DNA from: Tetrastigma voinierianum
Taxonomy: Eukaryota; Streptophyta; Magnoliopsida; Vitales; Vitaceae
Assembly (NCBI GenBank): GCA_016808115.1
Contig: JAEQBH010000293.1
Span: 305,479 to 369,478 of the forward strand
Direction: 5' to 3'
DNA length: 64,000 bases
This document shows positions 10,871 to 21,891 of the stretch, one piece after another; within the stretch, counting starts at the first letter, position 1; every line of letters begins with the position of its first letter. A program made the translations under genes and the position numbers. A model generated the notes under the pieces. The model was not told where the DNA came from and made no database searches. It saw only the letters and a program-made list of their open reading frames with translations.

Positions 10871-11120
10871 ATCTACATATGTCAAATAGAAATTTTTAAT
10901 TTTTTTTTTTTTGAACCCCTAAGGTTAAGTTTCTTACCCTAGGGTTCAACATTTCTATATCTTTATTCACGAGTATATAATTCACACGATAGAAAACCAT
11001 GATATCATACAAAAATCATCGAATGCCTGATGAATGCATGATCTAAATTCATGCCATCGAGTCTAGATGTCGTATACTAATTGTTCTATCGAACATCCGG
11101 CTGGGTGTTTATGAACTACA

Positions 11121-11134
11121 GGCTCACGATACCA
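11121..11134 (-). promoter_or_regulatory. Primer binding site of family III element
   Basis: On the minus strand, two bases inside the 5' LTR end, the sequence TGGTATCGTGAGCC resembles the initiator tRNA-Met site TGGTATCAGAGCC with a small change in the middle. Position and near-match support it. Confidence 0.7.
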
Positions 11135-11289
11135 AGTGTGATGCCCCCGAATCCCGAGGTCCTTTTTGTACTTTTTTTTTCTTTTTGGGTCCTACTAGAA
11201 AGTACTATATAGTAATATATTTTTATTTATTTAATTTTTTTTGGAATAGTAACCACAATCCTCAAACAGTGCACTTCTAGCCATTGCAT

Positions 11290-12480
11290 GAAGCCTATTG
11301 CGCTAGAGGATTCTCTGTCGCGCGTGCCCAACGATAGAGGAGCTATGTCGTGTGCGTTAACCCCTATTGCTACAACCCTTGTTGTGATCACACCTAGGCC
11401 ATGTCTTGACATAGACAGGCTCTATCGCGACAACGAGTCCCTGCTATGGCCATCCCTTGTCGTGACATGAAACATTATGTCGCGACATAGAAAACTCCTA
11501 TATCCAACACCCCTTGTCGCAGCATAGAAAAACTCTATCGCGACATGGGTTCGGCCTGTATAGTTATTCTCTGTCATGACACAAAAATCTCAGTTGCGAC
11601 AATAAACCCTCAACAACGGGAAACCATGTCGCAATATTACTGCGACACAAATACCCTTAGTCATGACCGAGGTAATGTCGCGACATACCAGTCTGCACAA
11701 TCAACTGAAACCATGTAGTGACATTTAGAATTTATGTCGTGACATACTAGGTTGTATAGTTAAAAACCTTAGTGTTGCGACATGAAATTTCTATGTCGCG
11801 ACAGGCCCAGCCTTCCAGTCAAGTTTCCAATGTCGCTACATTAAATGTAATGTCGTGACATAGTTTTCCCTTGACCATTTACGATTTGACATAAAGCCTT
11901 GATGTCGCGACGCAGAATCGCTAGCCCGGCGGCCTCTACATTTGCTCTGAGGAAAATCATCACAACCCAAGTCTTTTTCCCCTTGACCAAACTCTATCGC
12001 GAAATGAAATTCTCTATCGCGATAGTGAATCGTCCTGCAGCAACCAACCCTGTTGCGACATAGTTTTACTATGTCGCGATATAGGATTCCTTGGTCCTGA
12101 CCAACCCCTTATCGCAACATAAGAACGTATGTCGCAACATAAGACCTTCAGTCTTGACAATTCCCTATCGCGACAAGGAAAGCTATGTCGTAACCCAAGA
12201 ATCCCAAGCCAAGACCAAACCTGTCGCAACATGAAAGTTGCAACACTTAGCCTCCTGTCATGACCGTCTTGGTCGCGACACAAAAACCTCGGTCGTGACA
12301 TGGTCATGACAGAGAACAAGAACACTATCGCAATATAGAAAAGCTATGTTGCAACAGTTTATGTGGTTTAACATATGAGAACTATGTTGCAACACCAAAA
12401 CCCTTGTTGCGACATAGAACCAGAACTCTCTGTCATAACCAAGAAACTCTTGTCGTGACCCAGTCTTGCGATGAAGCTGA
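11290..12480. repeat. Array of TGTCGCGACA palindromes in family III 5' LTR
   Basis: This is the counterpart of the 3590-4690 array, with perfect and CpG-decayed copies. Some units differ in number and order between the two LTRs, so the array has been altered by indels since insertion. Confidence 0.85.
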
Positions 12481-15400
12481 TTACAGGCATCTCACACGCT
12501 CCACCCATTCAGGAACATTTATAGCTCCATTTCAGATAATCTTTTTATTCTGAATTACGAACTAGAAACTTGGGAAAAACTTGCATAATTGTATTAAACA
12601 TATAAACTAAGTTTAATTACAATTTATTTCACATTACATGTACAAAAATTGGGTTTTTTGCCCAGAATTTTACATAATACAAAATAAAAGCCATAATCTG
12701 GCTTTCTTCACCTCTAAGGTCTCATATGAGTTCCATGCTCTAATTATTACCTCAAGTACAGAAATGTTACGGCCCAGGTAGAAATGTGATAGAAGGTCTC
12801 TATTTACTCCCACCTAATTGCAGTAATCCATACACATATAATCACTCCCATTCAAGTAAAAATATGCATATTTCTACATGAATGTCTACATGCCATGAAT
12901 GAGATGTCACTCACCATGCCCCATTTCTCGAGTCCTCACCAACTCCCTCACACATGCATTTGGCATGTATGAGAAAAACCGCTTTATTAAAAAGCCATGT
13001 GTCTTTTGTGGGTAACAAAACTTTCAGAGACCATAGCGGGTCCTCTTACACATTTCGAGGCATTTTTCCAAGGCTTTAGCGGAGTGGATCTATTTATCAA
13101 CGATGTTGAATCTTACACGAGGGAGTATCTACCCACTTTTGCTACTGCAGGCACAAATTTATTTCATGTGGCTCTAAAGGACGTTGTCCCTTAGACAAAG
13201 CCCACCATCAAACACCAAACACAGTATTTAAAACCATGCCATGCACTCTTTATTTCATGATGTCCTAGTGCATATAACAGTAAAATGCCATTGCATCAGT
13301 ATTCGTATTACATGCATAATGAGAGCTACATGCAACATACACAATTCATGCTTCACACCAAGCATCATGTTAATATATTAAGCATGCATATATCAACATT
13401 ATTTTCACACCATCTGCATGTCATTCAAATAATGATAACATTACAGCTGGATCTTTATTTTAGATCGAGCGGCTTCTTATCTGATCAACATATGTCAGGC
13501 AACGCCTTACCTGACGAGATCATCCGCAATGAGATCCACACATAATGGCATGATCAGTTCTAGAACTACAGTTTTGGCAACTACAAGGACCCAGAAACCG
13601 ATCCTAGCTATCAACAGTTTATATCAAAACTGTTCTTTAACCAGCCCACCACTAGGGCTAAACCTCATGGCCATTGAATGACCCTTAGACTAAGAATAAC
13701 CAGAGTAGGAGAGAACTCCTACCTCTTGGAGCTTAAGCAACCTCATTACAAAGTCCTCACACACTGTCTGTGAATCAGAGAACAGCTGGTGCTTCCTCCT
13801 TTTCTTTCCTTATTTTCTTTCTTTTCTTTATGCCTTTCCTTCTCTTTTCTCTCACAAACTGATTTAGTCTAGGTGTAGAACACCCTTCTCAAATCACTTT
13901 GACAAATGGTCACTTCCTATGCCATTTGTCTTTCATGCCAATGCACCCGCCACTACATTCATGCATGTGATGCATACCATAAACCACTATGTGTGTCTCT
14001 CCTCTAGTGCCATAGTATAACACCAAAGGAAATATACCTATGATTTTCGGACTTGTTTAGGAGTATATTATGAGCTAAACAAGATTTAGAAATAAAGCGA
14101 TAGACCCGAATTAATTATAAAGCGAGGGTAAATTAGTCATTTACCACTTGAGGATAGCAAAGACATAAAACCATAAGTTTATGTCATGATATAGAACCCG
14201 AGAAAAATGAAATGTAAATAGAAGAAGTTATAGGATTCAAGGAAATTAAGAGAAAAGAATGGAATAGAAATAATAAAAGGGCGAGGCCTAATTGCAAAAA
14301 TGAGAAAAATGTTTAAAAATGCAAAGGCCAAACATGGCCTTAACTTAAAAATGGGATTTAAGACCAAATTTGGTCTCATTTTTGGAAGACAAAAGCCGTA
14401 GAAGAGATGGAAGGAGGAAAAGAGGAGAAGAAGAGGAAGAGGAAGAGAAGAAGAAAGAGAAAGAAGAGGTGAAGACAAGATCAAAGGTATAGGCAACCTT
14501 GAGTATGGAACTTTGTATAGATTTGTATGGATACATGTTTGTGGGTTGTGGGTTGTGAAACCTAACCTACTAAAATGAGTTCTTGTATAAAATCATCATA
14601 AATCCCTTTGCTTTTCTAGGGTTTTGTTATGAGAAGATCTAGAGTCCCATTACATGTGTTTTGGGGTTAAGTGTTATGTAAGCATGGACATGTTGTTCTT
14701 GTTCTGAGTTTTGATAAGAACCACTGAATTTCTTGAAGATGGAGTTGAGTAAAACTGGGCCTTGTATAAGAGATGAATAGAAAGCATGTTTGAGTTCAAT
14801 AGAGTTCATAAGAGGTGTATTGAAAGATAATTTGAGTTGAAAAGAGATTACAAGATGAATTTGGAGTTGTTTGACGTGTTTATGGAGTATTGGGTTGATT
14901 TGGGTATCAACATATGGAAAAATGGGAGAAAAACACACATTCTGGGCATTTTTTGGTGACACATCTTAGGTGCACCTTGAACTGTCTTAGGTACAGCCCT
15001 CCCATAATAACCGAACTGTGCGGTCTGGTCACGGAGCAGTGAACACACCTGCTCTATTTTGACCGATGTTACGTATTTTAGTAAGTAACCATTCATTTAT
15101 TATAGTTTGAGTGATTCGAGTGGTTAATTAAACTAGACTTGAGGAGAACCAAACATCCATAAATAGGCATCGTGGTCGGCTCTAAGTAGCCGTAAATTCA
15201 CTCCCGAAGTGGGGCTATGTACCGTAATTCTGCATCAGTTTGATCATAGAGTAGTCCGAGTTGTTTAGAACATAACTCGAGTTTCGGTTATCCGAATTGG
15301 GTGATTCCAGTTGGATTAGAACCCTTAGAGCCTTAGCTTTAAATTAGTACAAAGAAAAAGTGTCAAATATGGAGTCAAGACACTGTAAAATGAGTATTAC

Positions 15401-15779
15401 AAACTGTCCCTCGGGTAAGGTAGAATTAGAATTGGCTAGTTTGGCATAGAAAAATCACTTAATAGCTTTAGTTTGGATGATCCAATTGGAATGATTCCAA
15501 TTTCTAAGTAAAATAGATTCGTTGAGGGACAATAATACATGAATGATTTGTGAATACATAAGCATCATACTATACAAGTATATGGAATGCCATATATAAT
15601 AGGCATGAAACAAGAAAAGTATAGGAAATGCAAAATGTATAGACGTGTTCATGAAACATGAATGTGATATGGAAAATGAAAACGAACTTAAACATGAATA
15701 TAGACATGAAAGGCAATTTATCGCGAACATATAAAGTGAATTGATTATATATGATTATTATCACATATAGCGAGAAATT

Positions 15780-16370
15780 GATAACAAATGATGAGAAATA
15801 TATGAATGAGTATCGTGAATGAATATATGAATGAGTATACATGAATGAGTATACGTGAATGAATATATGAATGAGTATACATGAATGAGTATACGTGAAT
15901 GAGTATGTGAACGAGTATACGTAAATAGGTATATGAATGAGTACACATGAATGAGTATATGAAGGAGTATACGTGAATGAGTATACATGAATGAGTATAC
16001 GTGAATGAATATATGAATGAGTATACATGAATGAGTATACGTAAATGAATATATGAATAAGTATACATGAATGAGTATACATGAATGAGTATACGTGAAT
16101 GAATATATGAATGAGTATACATGGATGAGTATACGTGAATGAATATATGAATAAGTATACATGAATGAGTATATGAATGAATATACGTAAATGAGTATAT
16201 GAATGAGTACACGTGAATGAGTATACGTGAATGAATATATAAATAAGTATACATGAATGAGTATACGTGAATGAGTATACGTAAATGAGTATATGAATGA
16301 GTATACGTAAATGAGTATATGAAATGAGTACGTGAATGAGTATATGAAATAAGTACATAGATTGAGTATA
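15780..16370 (+). repeat. 14-bp minisatellite (RTGAATGAGTATAC)
   Basis: About 40 units of 12-14 bp alternate ATGAATGAGTATAC, GTGAATGAGTATAC and the shorter GTGAATGAATAT, with a higher-order pattern of roughly 40-54 bp. Long minus-strand open frames here (up to ~280 codons of repeated HSYTHS-like peptide) follow from the repeat lacking stops and are not genes. Confidence 0.92.
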
Positions 16371-16439
16371 TCTTTGAAAAGATAATCACAGTGAAGTGGA
16401 ATTGAAATGTGATATTTGAAAAACCAAATGAATGAATGA

Positions 16440-16870
16440 TAATAAAGGCGGGATTCATTAAGCGGAATGTCATAAATGAATTAGTTGATATATCGAATGA
16501 AGCCGCTTGGCGGGATGCACAAATCGGCATCGAATCCACGAAGAACTTCCGAGTATCCGATATCACTTGGCGGGATGCTGTCAGCATTAAATCATGTGAT
16601 GGCGTGGCATTGAAAAAATGTCCCGCTTAGTGGGATGCACCAATCGGCATCCTCCATGATGGCGTCTGGCATTTAATTGATACCATGTCGAGTGCACCAA
16701 GCGGCATCGTCGTGATGGGAACCCGGTGTAATAAAGTAATACCACATGTGGGGTGCACTAAGCGGCATCGTCATGATGGGAGACTGAATTGTAAAATGTG
16801 TAGGCACATTACCGAATGATAATAAGGGCGGGATTCATTAAACGGAATCCGTCATAAATGTGAATTGAAT
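16440..16870 (+). repeat. Degenerate direct repeats in family V LTR
   Basis: GATAATAARGGCGGGATTCATTAA occurs near 16438 and again near 16818. Between them are several GCGGGATGCAC / GTGCACYAAGCGGCATCG units. It is a separate, GC-richer array next to the minisatellite. Confidence 0.75.
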
Positions 16871-17159
16871 AGTCAAAGTGAAATGACCAACATTGACGAG
16901 TGTAAATGGGATTTTTATGTATATGCTTAAATCTCATAAATTGAATTGTGAATTGAATTATTGCATTGAAAATGTATGTTGTGATATGATAAATGATTTG
17001 TAAAATGAAAGCATGTGAAAATGAATAGCAGGAGTATATGTGTGTATAAAGACATTATTTTGTAAATGCATTTGTTAAATGTAGATATTATGGATACATT
17101 GAATTTATGACGTTTGTAGGATTGCCAAAATGAAGTGCTTAAAGCGTAACTAAAGTCTA

Positions 17160-17425
17160 AAATGAGTATAACATGAACAAAATGTTTGAAGATAATTGAA
17201 AATGTCGGAGATAGAAGCCGGGCTCAGGCTTGGATTCTGTGTAAGATTAAGTCGGGATTTGGGTGCTTCACACTTTTGAAAACAAAAATTTAATAAAACC
17301 CAGACAAAATGTTTTGAGAAGATAATTGAAAATGTCGAGATCAAGGGCTCCGGCTTAGGATGCATAGCCGAGATTAGTCGGGGATTCGAGATTCGCACTT
17401 TTGAAAACGAAAATTTAATAAAACA
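17160..17425 (+). repeat. ~125-bp tandem duplication in family V LTR
   Basis: Two units both carry AAGATAATTGAAAATGTCG, a GGCT..GGCTTRGGAT block, AGTCGGGRATT and CACTTTTGAAAACRAAAATT. They start near 17187 and 17318. Confidence 0.8.
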
Positions 17426-18388
17426 ATAATTAAATGAAATAAACGGTGTATTAGTCTAATTTGACCCTGTATGTATTTGATATGACTTTGCTATGTTCCG
17501 ATTTTCCATTGTAGATGTATAAGTTTGTTTTAGATATTATATGACATGACATACATCATGAAATATGAATTGAAACTTGTAAAAGACGACACAAGGGAAT
17601 TATCACGAACAAGATATTGATATGGAATACGAAAGGATAAAATCTACATGTATAATATGATATGAGTTAGAATACATAAGAATAGAAACCCGTTATATGC
17701 ATAGGAAAAGTAAATGTAAAAAAGATTGTAATGGTTATTGTTGTTAGTGGGTTCATCTATATCATTCCCACTAAGCGTAAAGATTAGCACGGGTGTTCAA
17801 TCAGTGCGTCTTGAAAGGAGATAAAGAAGACAGGGACATTCCACACCGCGATTACAGGCCGTCTCGAGAGATAGGTGCTCTGACAGCATTCCTTGATCTA
17901 CGAAGTTTGTATTAGATATGTACATGTATAAGTATTTGTATAAGTAAATGGGACTTAGCATATGTGTATAGATTTTAATGGATACCACTCCGATGGTAGT
18001 TCTTTTGTATATGTAAATGATTTTTGGTTATTACAAAAATTGTTTGTATACCGCAGTATAAGTTCGACTACGAAAAAAAAAAATAAGGTAAAAGAGTCCG
18101 AATTATATGGTTTCGCACCCGAAAGCGGTTCGGATCAAAGTAAATCGGGTCGAGCAGAGGAATCGAGTGACATGTAAGCACTTTCATGCCAAATGTCACC
18201 ATATCATTCGTCCATTCACGTCAAAATACTTGAAATTCTGATTGTCACGTAATTCAACAAAATTAGAATGTGTACCTAGATTTCGCGAGACGAACTCAAC
18301 GGCATGGTCCGCGTCGTCATCCGAGATCTAGAGAAATTCCCAGATTTGCAGCCTAAGTCTATCGTTTTACTTTATTTGGGTTTTCACA

Positions 18389-18393
18389 ATTGG
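18389..18393. repeat. Target site duplication ATTGG, right
   Basis: It matches 3414-3418 exactly and follows the family III LTR end TTTTCACA at 18388. Confidence 0.9.
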
Positions 18394-18840
18394 ACTTCAC
18401 CGAAAAGGAATAGGTGCACTTATAAATATTAACCTTTTAGGTATTAGAAATAATTCAATAGGACGAGCTCTTTTAGCTAGTGCAGAAGTAAATATGAACG
18501 AAACTATCTGATTTATGAGGTGTATTCCACAATTTTGTATAGATCTTAGATAATTTACTGAAAAAATAAAAATAACTATAAATACAAAAGGATATGATAT
18601 GGAACTTAGAAGTAAAAACCTTAATATAGCTATAGGATTTATTGGGAAAACTACAAATGCTTTAAGCTTGAAATGTATGATGGAATTTTATGACATAGTA
18701 AAAACCTTTGGCAATAAAGTTGTAAATATGATGGAAGCAAAACCTGTAGAAATAAACTATTTGTTAGGATGAGAATGGGAACTACCACAAATAAATAAAC
18801 TAGAAACAAAATACCCAACCTCCAATAGTATATATGAAAA
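18394..18840 (+). pseudogene. EPRV movement-protein-like domain
   Basis: This continues the frame that ends at 3413. Blocks resemble the 30K-superfamily movement protein of Caulimoviridae, which modifies plasmodesmata for cell-to-cell spread: a GIGA-type turn, a conserved ...RCIPQFCIDL-type strand and a KGYDM-like block, followed by an acidic/tryptophan-position segment near 18770. Several in-frame TGA codons lie where tryptophan would be expected, and there is at least one frameshift. Not functional. Family assignment is from pattern only. Confidence 0.65.
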
Positions 18841-20330
18841 TAAGGATGGAAGTAAGGATGGAAGTGCTAGTATAACTTTTTGAAATTACAAAACCATAAA
18901 TATAGAACCAAAAACTGAATCCGTGCATGTTAATGTAGTAAATATAGAGGAAAAAGAAACTTTGTTGAATATTGAAATTGTAGAAAACTTATATAGAAAC
19001 TCTGAATTAATTAATGTAATGTTAGAAGAATTTGAAAATCCAAAATTACTAGATGAACCAACATATATCAAGAAAACTTTATAAAGTATAATGTGTGAAA
19101 ATTATGTAGATGAACAAATAATTATAAAACTTCTTAAAACCAACTTAGATAAAAAAAATTTAGATATAGAAGTAATAAACCAATTTATAATTAAACCAAA
19201 AACAAGAAAAAATAAATGAAATGATAGAAATATTTAGACATAATATTAAAACACAAGGCCCTCAATGGAAAACAAAAATATAACCTTCTAGACCAATATA
19301 TGAATACGGAACAATTTTAGATATAGACAATACTCATGACCCTAGAAAACCATAGAAAATTGGGAACAATATTTAAATTCTACTCGTGTAGTAGTAGCTT
19401 TCCAAAACTAACAAGAAATACATGAATTTTGTAAAAGCACCCTTAGTGGAACTATATTGCAATTTCTTTAGAAACATGGAACAATAAGTTATTTCCTATT
19501 TTCAGGAAGTTAAGATTATTTTAGTATATCTGTTTTTATAAACATTATAAAATTATTTTTTATAGGAACAGCCCAAGAAGATTTAAATGAACCTATAATA
19601 TATCTTTATATGTTTGAATAGTTAAAATTGTGTAACCTTTTGTATATAAAAGAATATGAATAAAAAATTAGGAAATATGCAATTCTTCCTAAGGTTGATA
19701 GAATACCTGAATATTTGAATAAATACATATTGAAAATACAAGGACCAATAGGTGTTAGATTATGGAATGAATTTTCAACCTCTAAATATAGAAACTCTTC
19801 TTATATAGGTAGTAGAGTAGAATTTATGAGAAACTAGTTAGAAAAAGAGTGTTTAAATATAGGAGAAATAAGTCAAATAAAAAAACAAGATTTAAATAGA
19901 CAACTTTGTAAAAAATTAAAATTAGGAGAAGATTTAGATTTAGGGTGTAGAGATGAATATAAGGAATATAATTGTAGGAACCCCGAAAGCTGCAAAGAAC
20001 TTTTAATAAAATCAAGAACTTATTATCAAAAGCAACATTTTCAAACAAGATATAGCAAACTACAGAAAATTTTGGATAAAAGAAGAAGAACCAATTATAG
20101 CAAAAGGCGATTATAAATGCTATTTATGCCTTTGAACCAAGAAAGGTCATATAAAACTTGAACGTCCTGAACTTAAAAAATTTCCAAATGATGAAATAGA
20201 AAAACACATGTTAAAATCAACTTAATAAATGAACATGAGATAGATAGTGAAGATGAAAATTTATTAGTGAATTAGATTTTGAGAGTGATAATTCTAGTAT
20301 ATATAGCTTAGATGATGAAATTGAGGAATT
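18841..20330 (+). pseudogene. EPRV coat-protein-like region with zinc finger
   Basis: This AT-rich broken coding region lies downstream of the movement domain. It has long acidic and lysine-rich stretches, and near 20118-20165 a CCHC-like motif (CYLC, then KKGH, then a final position mutated from Cys to Arg). The spacing is CX2CX6HX4R, two residues longer than the canonical knuckle and containing a TGA. A basic patch and CCHC motif are typical of the RNA-binding end of pararetroviral coat proteins. An acidic serine-rich tail follows at 20230-20330. Many stops; no open frame above ~75 codons. Confidence 0.65.
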
Positions 20331-20567
20331 CTTTTAACATTAACTAATAATTTAGAAGAAAAACTTTGTAGATATTGTAGTGGAACCTTTAACGAATATC
20401 ATAAGAACCTTAGTTTTGGAAAATTTTCAATTATTTTTAAACCAAGAACAATTTACTTTAAGAATTGATTGCCAAAAATATTAAAAAATTATTTGAAAAT
20501 AAAAATTCTTCAAAACTATCTACAAAAAGGTGTATAAAGTTTCAGAATACTTTAATTAGTTTCAAAC
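20331..20567 (+). pseudogene. EPRV end of polymerase (RNase H C-terminus)
   Basis: Immediately after the coat region the sequence resembles the last part of a pararetroviral RNase H domain. That domain continues after the solo LTR at 28636, with a KGKDN-like block and an ..LSR-type end near 28660-28690. Nearly all of the protease and reverse transcriptase that should lie between is absent, so a deletion of roughly 2 kb or more near 20330 is inferred. The short length makes this call moderate. Confidence 0.5.
20563..20567. repeat. Target site duplication CAAAC, left
   Basis: CAAAC precedes TGTAAAACCC at 20568 and recurs at 28631-28635, directly after the LTR end GGTGTCACA. Confidence 0.9.
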
Positions 20568-21891
20568 TGTAAAACCCGGGAAAATTTCGATTTTCCTGTA
20601 TAAGGGCAAAACGGTAATTTACCACGATAATCCAGTGGGAAAAGCTGGGATTTTTCTAGATCTCGGATGATGAAATGGATTGCACCGTTAGAATCATCTC
20701 ACGAAATCTAGTTACCTTGTCGAATTTCGTTAAATTCCGAGATGATCGAAATTTCACACTTTTCGAGGTATCGGGTGTAGGGTGCCAAGTGGCATGGTCC
20801 AATGGCTGCCACATGGCAGTTAATGAAGTGTACAAATGGCATGAGAGCCATGTGATGTGGAAGCTAACCCTAGAGCATGTGTTCAAGTGACACATGGCAC
20901 ACCCACTTGAGACATTTCTTAAGTGGTAAAAGAAAAGTCAAACAAAGAGGGGCAAAATGGGAAAAATGAGATCATCTTCCTCATTTTGGTTTGGTACACG
21001 CAGTGGGGAAGAGAAATCAAATTCTAGAGAGAGAGACTCCAACTTCTCTATAAGATCTAAGATGTTTAGACCGTCGGTTTGCTTCAAAACAAGAGGCAAA
21101 GTTGGTCCACGCGACAAGGGCTATGCGCAGGTACCGGAATCCGGGGACTCTAACAAACTACAAAGGTAAGGGTTTTCTCCTACCTTGGCTATTTCTATCC
21201 TAAATGCCATATAATGGCTCAGGTTTATTTTCAGAGCCGTGAATGGTCGTGGAATATCAGTCCCTAGATTTTGGGACTAAATGTAGGAAAGTTGGGACGG
21301 GTTTAGGGCAGTCCCGAACCGTGTTCAGTTTGGTTTTGGTGCCAAGACTCATGTATTCGGGTTTTGTTGATGTTTTGGGGAATTTATGGCCAAGAATAGG
21401 ATTTTGGTGATGAATGGAACCAAAACGGTTCAAAGCTGTGAGGGACAGTGCGTACCCTGTCTTTTATGGATCGGAATATGAGGATCAACTGTGTGTCATT
21501 CTTGTTTTGAATGACCCATGATTTCTGTGATGAGATGTATGATGAAATTGTGTGTAAATGATGTTAATATTTGCTTGCTAGGGATATTAACATGATTGTG
21601 TGATTTAATTGGAATTTGTATTATTTATATAAATTGCCAATTAATGCATGGGTTGAAATGCATGAGTATGTATGTACATGTAGAATCCATCGTATATGTG
21701 ACATGACATGAACATGATTTGGCATATTTTCATTTCATATGCACGGGGACATCGCGTATAATGGGTGTGTGTGCATGGTTGTTGTCATTCACCATTCTTA
21801 GTGAATGGGTAGTGGACTCAGTACCTTGGACGATGTTCCATGGTTTGCATGGTTGTTAATCACCACTGTGTTTAGTGTTGATGGTAGTGAG

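Larger units (their letters stand above)
14017..18172 (+). mobile_element. Family V LTR insertion with expanded tandem arrays
   Basis: It starts TATAACACC (decayed TGTAACACC) and ends GAATCGAGTGACA, matching the ends of the 31-1570 LTR. Removing it restores CTAGTGCCA..GGAAAGCAC as seen in the partner LTR near 6333, which proves a separate insertion. The flanking five bases (CATAG, TGTAA) are not identical. At 4.2 kb it is far longer than the 1.5-kb copy because of the arrays at 15780-16370, 16440-16870 and 17160-17425. No gag or pol domain is visible. The purine-rich stretch at 14398-14470 corresponds to 342-372 of the other copy. Confidence 0.75.
3419..18388 (-). mobile_element. Ty3/gypsy element, family III, full structure, decayed
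   Basis: Two ~3.1-kb LTRs (3419-6549; 11137-18388 with a nested insertion) flank a 4.6-kb internal region coded on the minus strand in the order gag, PR, RT, RH, IN. Perfect ATTGG duplications flank it, and primer and polypurine sites sit at the expected places. Similarity of gag and of the integrase C-terminal region to the better-kept family II copy supports a chromovirus (Tekay/Del-like) placement, by inference. No reading frame is intact. It inserted into the EPRV and later received the family V insertion. Confidence 0.9.
11137..18388 (-). repeat. 5' LTR of family III element, split by family V insertion
   Basis: LTR sequence runs 11137-14016 and resumes at 18173-18388; without the insertion it is about 3.1 kb, like its partner at 3419-6549. 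On the minus strand it starts TGTGAAAACCC at 18388 and ends GGGGCATCACA at 11137. The partner LTR keeps the uninterrupted site at about 6330-6350. Confidence 0.88.

Noticed and set aside
14179..14536. Minus-strand frames of 63-105 codons, Ser/Leu/Phe-rich
   Set aside because: They are complements of the GGAAGAAGAA purine tract within the family V LTR.
15570..16587. Three overlapping minus-strand frames of 133-280 codons rich in HSYTHS-like repeats
   Set aside because: They translate a 14-bp minisatellite that happens to lack stops on that strand. All frames give similar repeats, and there is no start context or homologue I recognise.
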